From Actinostola sp. cb2023 (taxonomy: Eukaryota; Cnidaria; Anthozoa; Actiniaria; Actinostolidae): 64,000 bases of DNA. The position numbers and the translations under genes are program-made. The notes beneath the pieces were generated by a model, which saw only the letters and a program-made list of their open reading frames with translations, was not told where the DNA came from and searched no databases. The stretch lies in NCBI GenBank assembly GCA_033675265.1, contig JAUJYZ010000219.1, forward strand, positions 159,501 through 223,500. Reading direction: 5' to 3'. Positions 1-11,233 of the stretch are shown piece by piece. Position 1 is the stretch's first letter, and the number at the start of each line of letters is the position of its first letter.

Positions 1-593
1 CGCACTGTGACTTACATGGTTGCTAAACTGCACGGGTAGTTGACTTAGAGGAGGCGCACTGTGACTTACATGGTTGCCAAACTGCACGGGTAGTTGACTT
101 AGAGGAGGCGCACTGTGACTTACATGGTTGCTAAACTGCACGGGTAGTTGACTTAGAGGAGGCGCACTGTGACTTACATGGTTGCTAAACTGCACGGGTA
201 GTTGACTTAGAGGAGGCGCACTGTGACTTACATGGTTGCTAAACTGCACGAGTAGTTGACTTAGAGGAGGCGCACTGTGACTTACATGGTTGCTAAACTA
301 CACGGGTAGTTGACTTAGAGGAGGCGCACTGTGACTTACATGGTTGCTAAACTGCACGGGTAGTTGACTTAGAGGAGGCGCACTGTGACTTACATGGTTG
401 CTAAACTGCACGGGTAGTTGACTTAGAGGAGGCGCACTGTGACTTACATGGTTGCTAAACTGCACGGATAGTTGACTTAGAGGAGGCGCACGGTGACTTA
501 CATGGTTGCTAAACTGCACGGGTAGTTGACTTAGAGGAGGCTCACTGTGACTTACATGGTTGCTAAACTGCACGGGTAGTTGACTTAGAGGAG
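1..593. repeat. 54-bp minisatellite, 11 copies
   Basis: A 54-bp unit beginning CGCACTGTGACTTACATGG is repeated about 11 times with single-base variants and runs off the left edge of the window. Because 54 is divisible by three, reading frames stay open, and the - strand shows an 18-residue periodic translation (QFSNHVSHSAPPLSQLPV). No flanking coding sequence supports a gene, so this is treated as non-coding tandem repeat. Confidence 0.95.
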
Positions 594-1260
594 AAAATCA
601 GCTCTGCTGACGTAGGTCGTCTGTCAAAAGATTTTATAAATAAAAAAATAAATAATATAAAACAACTCTATAATATCCAACTCTAATAGCTGTCCTTGTG
701 CCCTTGAATGAACGCTTAAAAATCATTAATCCAGGTTATAGCCTCAAAACATTTATTAATTTTTAATAATTTGTATAACGTGGTATCGTCGTTTCAGTAA
801 AACTCCGCATGAACAATAATAATGGCGTCAGTCAGATGTAAAGGTGTTAGAGTGTTAGTCTGGCAAAATATCCTGAACACTGCATCGTATCAGATCGTAA
901 ATAATTAAAAATTCGTAAATCCAGGTTTTTTTATTTGGGAAATTCGTAAATCCAGGTTTTCGAGTGACAAATTCCAAAAACAGGGTCCAGGTCTGAACAT
1001 CTCGCCGCACATACCTAACCATTTTTTTAACCAAGTACCCCCCCCCCCCCCCGGGCGATACAAGAGCTTGGCGTGGTATTAGCCATTTCAAAAACGAGTG
1101 GAGGACTGGGAACGAGTTTTTAGAATTAATCTAATTAAGAAATGAACCCCATCACAAGAAAGAGCATATCAGAATTAGTAACTTTCAGGAGTTTGATAGG
1201 GTTTGGACAAGTAGCAAATGAACTGCAGACATTTAAAAACTGCAAAAATTACAACTAGAA
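594..1260. other. Intergenic, no gene recognised
   Basis: AT-rich DNA with a 15-base C run at 1038-1052. Short frames on either strand lack conserved character. It sits between the minisatellite and the first segment shared with the other two gene units. Confidence 0.6.
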
Positions 1261-1660
1261 ATGTTATAGCTAGTATAGTTATAATCCTTATTCACTATTG
1301 AAATGCGTCAAGCAAAAAAGAATAAAGAATCTTAATCGGAGCGCGTCAAGCGAAAAGAGAATTTATGACGTTTCAGTTGTTGTCACAAGAAAATTTGAAA
1401 ATCCCAGGCTCGCTAGCTTGCAGACAAAAACAGTGCAGATCACTTTCAACTTGTGTGTGTCAGTCTCTCGTGTTAGAGTGCAAACACTAAAACCATGAAA
1501 CAGTGCTAACCTTAATTAGCACTAAATAGTGTGTCTTTTGTTTTCTATTGTTCCATTGGTGCTATTTAGCACTAAATAGTTTGTACTGTTTCACGGTTTT
1601 AGTGTCTACACTCTGTTGTTGACTAAGACAGGGGCGTAGCTAGGGGGAGTCCTAGGATGC
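1261..1660. repeat. Upstream segment shared by units A, B and C, with small inverted-repeat element
   Basis: This block recurs at about 21800-22180 (unit B) and 49420-49720 (unit C). It contains a short hairpin-forming element at about 1478-1612, whose ends read CACTAAAACCATGAAACAG and, inverted, CTGTTTCACGGTTTTAGTG around a palindromic centre with TTAGCACTAAATAGT. The open frame at 1298-1498 is disrupted in unit C, so it is not called as a gene. Confidence 0.7.
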
Positions 1661-1785
1661 CCGTGACCCCCCATCAGTCGTGAGTGGGATTCGAAGACTC
1701 GAACAATCTGATAAATCAGTAAGTAAACGTGGGGTGTGCCGAAGGTGCACGCATCTAGGGGGTACGGGAACATGCCCCCTGCCCC

Positions 1786-2175
1786 CCTCTATATATGGTT
1801 GTATTCCACCGCATGCTAAGTACCTGGGGGGTACTTAATCCATGTTTGTAATATGTTTGAGTATAGGGTGCCGCCTAGGATTTGAAACCCTTACCCTTAC
1901 CCCCCCCCCCCCCCCCCCCCGGGTACCTGCCCGTAATCCAACTTGGAGCCAGTTTTTGTATTCCTCACATGTGTATGGCACCATCCCCATAGCAGTTACA
2001 GTCCCATGGAATGCCTTGGTTTCTCTTTCTATATATGGTCGTATTCCACTGCATGCTAAGTACATACCATATCCAACTTTGAACCAGTTCTTGTACTCGT
2101 CATTCTCGAGTCTTGTCCTCCATTCGTGTGACACAAGTATCCTTTCTTCATCCATAATATCAGTTATTTGCAAAC
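1786..2175 (-). pseudogene. Inverted fragments of exon 1 (CXorf38-like domain)
   Basis: Read on the - strand, 1978-2175 closely matches the start of exon 1 of the gene array (about the first 65 codons, from the ATG through the ERETKAFHG segment). A second shorter fragment (1930-1977) repeats the EYKNWLQVG region and a third (1786-1827) repeats the part around the conserved GIRPYIE stretch. They are separated by poly-C/poly-G and unrelated DNA, so they cannot encode a protein. The arms lie in opposite orientation to the real exon about 1.5 kb downstream, so a read-through transcript could fold back on it. Short remnants of the same fragments occur at 22327-22365 and 49886-49920. Confidence 0.85.
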
Positions 2176-2180
2176 TGAGG

Positions 2181-2660
2181 GAGCCTAAAAGAAGTCACCG
2201 GGGGGGGGGGGGGGGGGTACTTCACCCATCTTTGGGTATAGGGGTGCCGCTGAGGGTTTGAAAACCTGACCCTGTTTAGGACAAAAAAAATATAAAATAC
2301 ATACCCTGTCTAGGACAACACCCTCTATTTTAGGACCCTGTTTAGGACGAAGGGCAAAATATACACAATTCCCGGGGGGGGGGGGGGGGTACTCCCATAT
2401 ATGGACTATACGGGGATGTGCCGCTCAACAGGGTATTGTTTTTCTGTACGTCTGGAACAGGGGTATATTTTACGTTCAGTTTGGCTCTATAATGATGGCA
2501 TTTACCCAATTAACTAGATTACATTCTAAGGTAAAAACTTGATGTGTAGGCATAACGCTTGAATAAAGAAATGCATGACAATAATACTCTGGACCATAGT
2601 ATATTTTTATTGCTTCTAGTCTGCAACAGGGTACCTATTTTGTCGGACTCGGCTCGCCCC
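2181..2660. repeat. Poly-G anchored cnidarian-type interspersed repeat
   Basis: Two G runs (about 2200-2217 and 2373-2388) introduce stretches reading GTACTCCCATATATGG, GATGTGCCGCTCAACAGGG and CCTGTTTAGGAC. Related wording recurs at 22369-22480, 23220-23600 and 49920-50050. The pattern matches a repeat I recall from anthozoan genomes. It is non-coding here. Confidence 0.7.
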
Positions 2661-2824
2661 CTTCGGGGGCTCAATTGGTCAGCGGTTTTTCGTGGAGCCC
2701 GAAAAATTAGCTAGTAACGCCTGTTTATATAACTAGGAACGCCTGTTTATACGGGTTATGAAACAACATAAAACGGCCTACACAAGACGACAAACAAAAT
2801 TTTGATGTGCTCCCTTGCCTGCAA

Positions 2825-3420
2825 CACTAAAAAAAAATATCTTCAAGGTTGCTTTTAGAATACATCTATCATCTACCAATACAAAAACAGAACTGCTCTA
2901 ATAATAAGAAAATCAGTAAAATATTGGGTGACGATTTCATTTCCGATTGTAATTCTGTTGTTTGAATCTCTTTTCAAATATAAAATAAAAAATAAATAAA
3001 AGTTTCGCCTTCGTCACGCAAAGCATCTCTAATTGTGACGACATACAGCTAAAAATACATCCATTTCCAAGAAGAGCAGCGATTTCTGCCTCGGTGACGT
3101 GTTCCCAATTGCAAGTCAGTGAAGTCTTCATATTATAAAGCTGCATTGAAGAAAAGGCGCAATCATTGTTGTCCGGGTAAGAAATATACGCCTCGTAGAA
3201 GAACACAATTCGTCCGATACACTTTACTTTAGGCTGCTGGGCAAATTAACCGTATTTTGATTACCGCAGCTCGAGTTTATTTGGCCGCTCATACTTCTGA
3301 TTTATGTCGTCCAATGGTTAGATCAAACGGATCAATGTGTTGGCAAACTTTATATACTCATCAGCTTTTCAGTTTTAATTTTAATCGTGTATAAATAAAG
3401 TTATTGTATTGTATTGTATT
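2825..3420. repeat. Conserved upstream block of unit A, with - strand open frame
   Basis: Nearly identical to 23945-24535 (unit B) and, with indels, to 52860-53360 (unit C). On the - strand 2937-3206 is an open frame containing SYPDNNDCAFSSMQLYN and EAEIAALLGNGCIFSC, which I do not recognise. It is present in all three units, but its C-terminal part is frameshifted in C. It could be a duplicated exon of a divergently transcribed gene or chance conservation from recent duplication. The ATTGTATTGTATTGTATTG microrepeat at 3402-3423 closes the block. Confidence 0.5.
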
Positions 3421-3431
3421 GTATCGATCGA

Positions 3432-3437
3432 TATAAA
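3432..3437 (+). promoter_or_regulatory. Candidate TATA box of gene A
   Basis: TATAAA in the context CGATCGATATAAATGCAG lies 265 bp upstream of the first ATG of exon 1. The same motif is kept at 24555-24560 before gene B but is altered in unit C (GACAAAAATGCAG near 53425). Position and conservation suggest a core promoter; the transcription start is not determined. Confidence 0.4.
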
Positions 3438-3696
3438 TGCAGCACTGCATGAGCTTCTGAAGATTGTTCATGATGGCTGAAATGTGCATAATTATGTGCA
3501 AATGTCACACAAACAGTTAGAAAAGATAAGGTGCGTTACTAATAGTTGCCTTGTTTGCACTAGTCTCGACGGATCTTGGGATAGCCACAAGGAAGCTCTT
3601 GTATCGCCTATTTGGCAGGAAAGACTCGAGAATGACGAGTGCAAAACTGAGTGTTCTTGAAGAGTGTTGTGAGTGACCTCACAAATAACTGATATT

Positions 3697-4783
3697 ATGG
3701 AAGAAGAAAGGATACTTGTGTCAAACGAATGGAGGACAAGACTCGAGAATGACGAGTACAAAAACTGGCTCAAAGTTGGATATGGTATGTACTTAGCATG
3801 CAGTGGAATACGACCATATATAGAAAGAGAAACCAAGGCATTCCATGGGACTCTAACTGCTATGGGGATGGCGCCATGTACATGTGTTCATGTAGCGAGA
3901 CGGAGACCGAATCCATATCATGATATGACAATATGTGACTGGGCCAAGGAACTAAATCGCCATCACACTAAGCGAAAACCAACATGGGTTCAGAGCGATG
4001 GAAGTAAGTGGACTGATCCTAATGTTGGCCATTGGGAAGCTGCTAAGTTGTACATGCCATTTGGATGTGCAAGTGGAAAAGTTAGTGCAGATGAAACTGA
4101 TGCTACTGGACTTCTCAATCTTCTACAATTCTGCAACCATTTTAAAATCAACACAGCCCTTGTAGAAAGATTCAAAAACACTCGCAACATGTGGGCACAT
4201 GCAGCTCAACAAGAACTAACTCAAGCTCAAACAGACGATGCATTTATAGCCATGAAGGATTTACTGCAAGATCCAGAACTAATGGCTGATCTTGATGCTC
4301 AAGATGTGTTAACCAAAGTTGATGATTTTGAAAAACTAAATCTGATTGACTTTGAGGATGTTGAAACCAAGGTAATATCGAGTTTAGCAAACTTCATTTC
4401 TTCAATGAAAGATGAGCTTGGTGAAAAGTTAAATTCACTTAAAGACCAAGAAGACACAAATGCTAAAGATATAAAGGAGCAAATCTCACAGCTTAAGGAT
4501 ATGATAAGCTTTTGTTTGATGGCTGACAAAGAAAGGGATGATGATGCTCTTCACGATTTGAAAAACTTTGAGCAAATGCTGTTGCTACTGGATGAGAAAA
4601 ATCGACAAAGGTCGGCAAAATACTGGTTTATACGATCATTGAAGTGGATCAGCTGGACAAGCTTCATTTGGATTTTCACCTTGTACCTAAAACTACCAAA
4701 AGTTCTGTCCAGAAGAGCAATAGTACTGGTACTTTATTTGTTGTTCTGTGTCACACTTCTAGAAGAAGGTCTTGTGGATTTGG
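3697..4783 (+). CDS. Gene A exon 1: CXorf38/DUF4559-like domain, coiled coil, membrane segment
   Basis: Open for 362 codons plus one base, then a donor G|GTATGT at 4783/4784; an in-frame stop follows six bases later if unspliced. Residues about 1-200 resemble the CXorf38 (DUF4559) family: EYKNWLKVG near the N-terminus, a C..W.KEL..HH segment, W.A/AKLYMPFG, a LLNLLQFCNHF helix, and RNMWAH with Arg163 and His168 forming an R-x4-H motif typical of HEPN-fold proteins. The link to HEPN RNase activity is inference. Residues about 215-310 are Lys/Glu-rich and heptad-like, then two hydrophobic stretches (WTSFIWIFTLYL and AIVLVLYLLFCVTLL) suggest membrane insertion. The first ATG at 3697 is chosen; a non-ATG extension upstream has no support. 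It joins in frame to exon 2 at 6001. Confidence 0.8.
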
Positions 4784-4832
4784 GTATGTAACCTTATTAA
4801 TAATAAGGCACCTTTTAATTCCATATATCTTA

Positions 4833-4982
4833 CAGTCAAACCTCTATTAAGCGGTCACCCTCGGGAAATAGCCAACTGACCGCTTAATAGAGGTGACCGC
4901 TTAATAGAGGTCAAGTAAGTATGGGGACCGATTTCTGGGAATTTGAGTGAAAGTGACCGCTTAATAGAGGTCAAGTTTACAG
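4833..4982. mobile_element. Pogo/Tigger-like MITE remnant
   Basis: It starts CAGTCAAACCTCTATTAAG and ends with the inverted form CTTAATAGAGGTC...TTTACAG, flanked by TA dinucleotides (4831-4832, 4983-4984). The CAGT...CCTC terminus and TA target are typical of pogo-type Tc1/mariner elements. The centre holds repeated GACCGCTTAATAGAGGT units. The copy C counterpart is 55795-55884. Confidence 0.6.
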
Positions 4983-5171
4983 TAAGTATATGGGGACCGA
5001 TTTGACTATATTTCTTGCGCATTTCTTACGCATGCAAAGCATAATATATTGACTGTAATATTGTGTGAAGTGCCATTTTCTGGATATTTCCATATACATC
5101 AAAGTATTCAATTCAATTTTCTGGAAAATTTAAACAAAAACTTAGAACTTGAAAAATTGTCAATAAAATAC

Positions 5172-5444
5172 ATTTCAAAAAAGGTTGGTGAAGGTTCTGT
5201 TGCATGTTGCATACCAAGCCCGAAATGTATTATTGTGGATCATATATAAATAATGTCAGCATGCACATACAGAAGAAAAGTATGCTGGCTCCATATTACG
5301 AAGACAAAGTTTGGGAAAATTCCATGCAGAGTCTATATTTGTTGTGACCTTTCTCTGACTCCATTCACATCACCCAGAGTGCATTTCGGGCTTGGTATGC
5401 AAGATGCAAGATGCAACGAAACCTTCACCAACCTTTTTTGAAAT
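5172..5444. mobile_element. Inverted-repeat MITE
   Basis: Ends read ATTTCAAAAAAGGTTGGTG and, inverted, CACCAACCTTTTTTGAAAT. The inverted arms run about 50-60 bp each, through CATACCAAGCCCGAAATG at the inner side. No coding capacity. The counterpart in intron C is 56058-56323. Confidence 0.75.
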
Positions 5445-5604
5445 AGCAGCTGTATAATGCATTATCATCCCAGGTTCAGTGTATAAACACTTTTCTCAAA
5501 CATTTGAGGAATTAGTACCCTGGAATTTGCTCTCTCTCGTTCCCAGTCTCGCATCGGAACTCTGTATGAGTTCTTGCCGCATCAGGCAACTTCTGGGGTG
5601 CTTA

Positions 5605-5840
5605 CCATTTACTGGGAAAAACCGGAAATTCCGGTTGGAAAAACAAATGGTATGTGTCATTCCGATCAGAAAGTTCCGGAAAACTCGGTCTAATGGTACA
5701 CGCGTCTACGGAAAAAACGAAAAGAGCGGGAAAAGTGGATTACCTCAATCGCTGGACCGAGTTTTCCGAAACTTTCCGATCGGAATGACACATACGATTT
5801 GTTTTTCCAACCGGAATTTCCGGTTTTTCCGAGTAAATGG
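5605..5840. mobile_element. Palindromic fold-back MITE
   Basis: Two arms of about 105 bp (outer edges CCATTTACTGGGAAAAACC and, inverted, GGTTTTTCCGAGTAAATGG) meet around 5715, so the whole 236-bp element can fold into one hairpin. It overlaps open frames that are only shadows of the palindrome. A near-identical copy lies at 56481-56716. Confidence 0.85.
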
Positions 5841-6000
5841 AGCAGAGGAGGAGAGGGACTGGTGGCTAAGATGAAAGAGGTTTTAAATGCCAGTTCACCT
5901 CTCCTTTATCACAGAATGACCGTAGAAGGTTTGGAGTTGTATGGAGTGATGATTATATACGATGATATAACTCTCACCCGTTTTATTTGAACGTTGATAG

Positions 6001-9000
6001 GTTGTACAAAAGAACCATTGGACGACCCTCTTGAGTTAAGGCAGTTCACCTTTGCTGATAACTTGAACAGAGCGAAAGCAAATTTTGTTGGACGCGAATG
6101 GCTTTTTAAGAATTTAACGAACTTTTTTGAAAAGACTAAAAAAGAATCTAAGGGTGTTCATCTTATTGGAGCTCCAGGATTTGGCAAGTCCGCTTTCATC
6201 TCAAATCTCATTTGTTCCAAGCTTTCAAGCTATTCCATACACAGCCAAATCATTGGCTACCATATGTGTATTCATTCGCGCAAGAATACGCAAAATCCTG
6301 CCAAGTTTGTACAAAATCTTGCAGCGCTGATATCCAATAGAGTTTCTGAGTATAGAGACTTGATCTTGTCTGATAAATCCACTCAAAGAATTCTCAAAGA
6401 TGGCTGTGTCAGTGATCCAACAGACTGTTTCGACAAAGGAATTCTCTCTCCACTTTCAAACCTAAAACTAAGGTTTCTGAAGCCAATGTATATTGTCATT
6501 GACGCACTAGATGAGTGCTTTGGCGAAAAATATGATCTTGACAAAGAAACGTCCATTGTCAACATATTAAGTCAAACCATTCAAAGTTTTCCAAGCTGGC
6601 TCAAAGTTATTGCTACTTCAAGAAATATTCCAGAGATACGACGACGATTAAGGAGCCTTGACCTGATTGAGCTACACCCTGATGATCCTCGGAACTTGCG
6701 CGACATTGAGCACTTTATCGCTAAAAGGACAAAGCATTTTGATATTGAAAGGCTTCAAAATATCAACACTCGTGAACAAAAGCCAGGGAAACTTCTTGTA
6801 CATTAAGCTAGTTTTGGATCATAAAGATATTCTAAAGTCAGATGGAATTTCTTTGCCTGATTCCATTAGCAGCATCTATCGGGAGTTTTTTCAAAGAAGA
6901 TACAACACAGAAGAAAAGTTCCGTGCTCCTCGGAGAATGTTTGAAGTCCTCGTAGCAGCTCTTTCGCCGTTGACAGCAGATGAACTTTATCAGGTCCTGT
7001 TGAGGGAGAACAAAGAGTTCCAATACGATTATGATTTCATGTCCATACTTGAAGATCTCTCTATGTACCTTAGCTATTCTCCAGGGAGTAACGACGTGGT
7101 TAGTGTGTTCCACAGTTCATTAACTGAGTGGTTGACGAGTAGATCGCTGAACAGAGGTGGGCGGTTTTATGTGGATGAAACGAAAGGACACCGATTGCTT
7201 GCAGACTATTATATCAGTAAAATTGAAGATAATTCCACAAAGATGGATACCCAGTTTGTATACCATCTTGCGACTTACATTGTAAAGGGAGGAAATTTGA
7301 AACGCCATGTGGATAGTTTCTTGGATCTCGATCCAAAATCAATCAAAACCTTGAACAGTTATACAAATGGAACGGTTCTTCATCTTGCTGCAGGATCAGA
7401 CGATCAGAAAATCCTCAGTTTAATCCTTAATTTTTTTGAAGATGTTGATTGCACAGACATTAATAACCGTACTCCAGTATATTTTTCCGTCCTATTTGGT
7501 CGTCTTGACAACCTACGTTTGCTACACGAGAAAGGAGCTTCTCTGTTTCAGAGAACAAAAGAAATCAAAGTTAAGAATTTCAAGGAAGTGAACGAGTGTA
7601 AACGTCAGATGTGTGGCTACAATTTACTTCATGTTGCATCTCAAAAAGGACACGAAGAGATAGTTCAGTACCTTCTAGAAAATAATGTCAGCATTTCGTC
7701 ACTATCAGGAACCAGCGACAAAGCAATTCACCTTGCTGCAGAATTTGGCCATATTCAAACTGTGAAAACTTTGTTGAAAAATGGGGCGGATTTGGATAAC
7801 ACGTGTCTATATTACGCTGCCTCTCGTGGACATCTTTGTGTTGTTCAGTATCTTCTTGATCATGGAGTTGAAGATAGTTGTATAGATTGCAGTATTCATC
7901 CAAGTGATCGTTCCTCATCTGGGCAACCACTATACCAAAGCTATACACGCTTTTGTAATACAGCATTACATGCTGCTGCAATTAACGACTTTCCTGAAGT
8001 AATAAAAGTATTGCTGGCTTTAAAAAACAATGCAATCAACTGCACAAACTTTTATGGAAATGAACCATTTCATGAAACAGTTCATCACAACAACTTTCGA
8101 CCCCTTGAAGTTTTTCTGGAACATGGGATCAATTCCTCAAAGGTTTGTAAGTTTACGCCCGCTCATACTAAATCTTCCCATCTACATGTATCAGAGTTCT
8201 GCCTTTGTGGCTTCAGTCCGCTTCATATAGCAGCATATCGTGGTTTTTCTGGCATTACACACCTACTTCTAAACTCCAATGCTAGTTCCAATGCTACCGA
8301 TTGCGATGGATTGCAACCTATTCATGTTGCCTCGTGTCGCGGCCATGCAGATATTTTGTCAGTTCTTGTTAAAAATGGTGTGGACATCAACAGCAAAAGC
8401 TTAGCTGGAATGACCCCAATTCATTACGCTGGCAAGTGCCGGGTTTATAAAGTTTTCCAAAGACTTTTTGCACTGGGTGCCGACGGTTTAGCACAATCCA
8501 GTTTGGATCAGAAGACAACTTTGAACTTTCTCTTCGAAGCAGCCCAAGATGTAATCACTGATTCCTATTTCATTGATCCATACGTTGTTCGGCCAATCGA
8601 TCCAGTTGGCTATGAACCAAACATCAGGTCTCAGGGTTTGGAGAAAATGGATGATTTTTTATTCCCGGCCTTAGTACATTTTATGGAGGGTTTTGTTCAG
8701 TCAACTGCCGTCGGCGTCGACGGTCTGTCCAATTTGACGAAGATAGTTGTATTGATACAGGAAACACTCGGTCAGAACAAAAGCGTAGAGATATGGATAG
8801 AACGTTTAGTTGGGAGCTCACAAAATTCAGACTTTGGAAAGATTATTTTACCGATTTCGCCACCATTTCAATTCATGTTGGATATGGCTATTACACCTGT
8901 AGTTCATAAGTACTATCTCCATCATTTAGGCAAAAAGAGCACTTTACCAAGCGTTATTACTACAGCTTTAAGGACAGCAATCTTACATTATAATTGTTCA

Positions 9001-11031
9001 AACTTGCTAGAATCTGTAACGAAAATTTGGATATACAAAACCGATGCTTTATTAGACTTGGGGGCAGATGTCAATTGTGAAGAATCCGGTTTAAGCCCAA
9101 TCCTTGTATATTTAAGACAAGGAGGGCGGAACATGGCCAAAGTTCTAGTAAAACACGGCGTCACCATCGACATAAAATGTGGTGAATATTTTGAGGATTC
9201 AGTCTTCCACCTGGCTGCCTATCACAAGCTACATTATCTCCAGTATCTCTCGGTATTTCAAGACCCCAATGAATGGGAAGAATACTTGAAGACCAAAGAC
9301 GCCTTATTTGACTATTTGTTTGACGAATATGAGAAGACAACACACGAAGGACAAGAGAAAATAACGAGAGTCAGAGATGGTCCTGTTACTAAAGCTATCA
9401 AATCTCATCTTCGAGGCTTTAAGATCATAGACGAGTGTCTGGATGACGAAGGGCACACAGCTCTTCAGCGAGCTGCGCAGGGTGGGAACGTTGTCGCTGT
9501 GAAAAACTTCTTGAATTGGGGAGCCAACGTTAGTTTGGATAGTCCAGAAGAATTCAATCTACTGACTTTATCTATATGGTATGCAGTCAAATATCGTCCA
9601 CGTCTTAATTTACACAAGCAGAGTCTTTTAACAGCTCTGGAAACTGACTTTGCATCATTGACTGCAAATGTTATTTTGGAGCATTTGACAAAACACGCAC
9701 CACTAGATGTTGGATGCGACCACCAAAGGGAAACGCCTACACTACTACATTTAGCGGCGACTCGAGGAATGTGGAGGTTCATAGAGGAATTATTTATAGC
9801 TAGAGATAATTCTAAGGTAATTGGGTTAAATGCCAATTGTCCTACCAAGCATGGAATCACACCAATGTATTTGGCCAAGGTCTATGGTGGAGAAGACTGT
9901 GAATGGGACAATCCATGGTGTAAGGTTGTTGGCGTTCTCTTGCAGAATGGAGGGTCGGAAATATTTCCGGAGAGAGTCACAGAATACTTTGTTATATTCA
10001 ATTTTCTGTTTCATGAGCTTCCTGCAAAATTAGACCTCGGTTTGAGAAAAGAGGAAATTGCTGTTTTACAATACAGTGGATCGCACGACGAAATTAATTA
10101 CTCCTGCATGGAATGCAGTACATTCTCAAATTTCCCTGAAAATGAAGAGATCTTACATTTTACTAAAGCATTTTTAACCCAAAAACAATACTTCCTCAAA
10201 TCTCTTTATGGATATGAATTCCAGCACAGATTGCTATATTCAAGATTTAATACGTATCTGAATTTTGAAACTACAAATATTGAAGCTGGTTTTTCCTACT
10301 TGAAAAACATAGAAGACTCTACTCTGAGGTGCGTAACGTCTAAAGGCGTAAAACATCCGATGCTTACAGACCAAAGTCAAGCTACCACTTCCAATACACC
10401 AACTTGCGAACAAGAGAAAAGTGACTTCGAAGACCTTTTGAAACAATTAGAAAATATCGAAAGCTTTACTTTCGAGGATTGTATACACGATATCCCAAAG
10501 CAAACAATAATATTTATGCCACTTATATATGCAGCAGAACTAGATCTGTGTTCGTCTGCAGCCACTAAACAGTTCAGCACTGTAGAAGGAATTTTACAAC
10601 ATAATCGGCGTTCCTTTCGAGCAAACTACAGATCATTCATGAAAGAAATAGAAAGAAAAAAGAAAGATTACGAAGAGTTCGTATCCAACTATAAACCCAG
10701 TCGTTTGTTTGTAACCTTTGCAAAATACGAGAAACAACAGAAATGCCGTCTAAGGAGAGCAACATATGGATATGCCAAGTTGAAATACCTTTTACATACT
10801 ATGAAATTTTGGAATATGCAAGTCCAAAGGATTTCAGTTTATCGCAGTATTTCTAAATTTGTCTCGGGGCGAATACAAGACGTCATACTAAATGAAAACC
10901 AGGAACAAATGATTCAATTGATTCTCCAACTCGTGCAGGACAAGTCTTCGAGTGACCACAAATACCTTAAAATGCTGAGATTCACCAAGCCACCAATGTT
11001 TGACCAAACGATGAATGATGATGAGAGCTGA
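6001..11031 (+). pseudogene. Gene A exon 2: STAND NTPase-ankyrin protein, frameshifted
   Basis: Joins exon 1 in phase. The first frame reads FVGREWLF, the Walker A motif GAPGFGKSA (6169-6195), a Walker B MYIVIDALDEC (6487-6519) and LKVIATSRN, as in TANC/ANKRD50-type STAND NTPases. Near 6747 one extra G relative to copy C shifts the frame, and the first frame stops at 6806. The downstream frame is open from 6667 to 11031 and holds an NTPase-associated helical region, ankyrin repeats (about 7370-8520, e.g. LLHVASQKGHEEIVQYLLENN; a second set 9040-9930) and a basic helical tail ending near RFTKPPMFDQTM. Either copy A is a recent pseudogene or the base is an assembly error. Residues from about 7815 to 9105 differ strongly from B and C, while the tail matches B. 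Confidence 0.85.
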
Positions 11032-11069
11032 GTAGCATTACATCAGGTCAGAATGTGATAGAACTGGGA

Positions 11070-11075
11070 AATAAA
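11070..11075 (+). terminator. Polyadenylation signal, gene A
   Basis: AATAAA 39 bp after the stop codon, in GGGAAATAAAGGAGTGG. It is conserved at 46483-46488 after gene B, and is consistent with a short 3' UTR. Confidence 0.6.
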
Positions 11076-11233
11076 GGAGTGGAAAGAAGATGGAAGAAAA
11101 TGAAAACTAATGTGCTATTTTAATAATGTATTTAATACAGTAGTAGAATTTATAGCACACAGGACTGTAGAATTATAGTAGCCTCCAATAATTGCAGACG
11201 TTTTAGTTGGGAGAAAAACGAACCAACTAAAAC

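Larger units (their letters stand above)
4784..6000 (+). other. Intron A (phase 1)
   Basis: Donor GTATGT at 4784 and acceptor ...CGTTGATAG ending at 6000 flank 1.2 kb filled with three small inverted-repeat elements listed separately. The splice leaves one codon base in exon 1 and two in exon 2, making a Gly codon. The same phase is seen in copies B and C. The intron is nearly identical to that of copy C. Confidence 0.75.

Noticed and set aside
298..573. 91-codon frame with perfect 18-residue repeats
   Set aside because: The 54-bp minisatellite unit is divisible by three, so frames stay open automatically; no start context, splice signals or flanking coding text.
1835..2261. Two opposing open frames as genes
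   Set aside because: The - strand one is a collage of inverted exon 1 fragments with poly-G joints; the + strand one is its complement.
5479..5990. Open frames in intron A (and equivalents in intron C)
   Set aside because: They lie across a palindromic MITE, translate its two arms, and have no similarity to known proteins.
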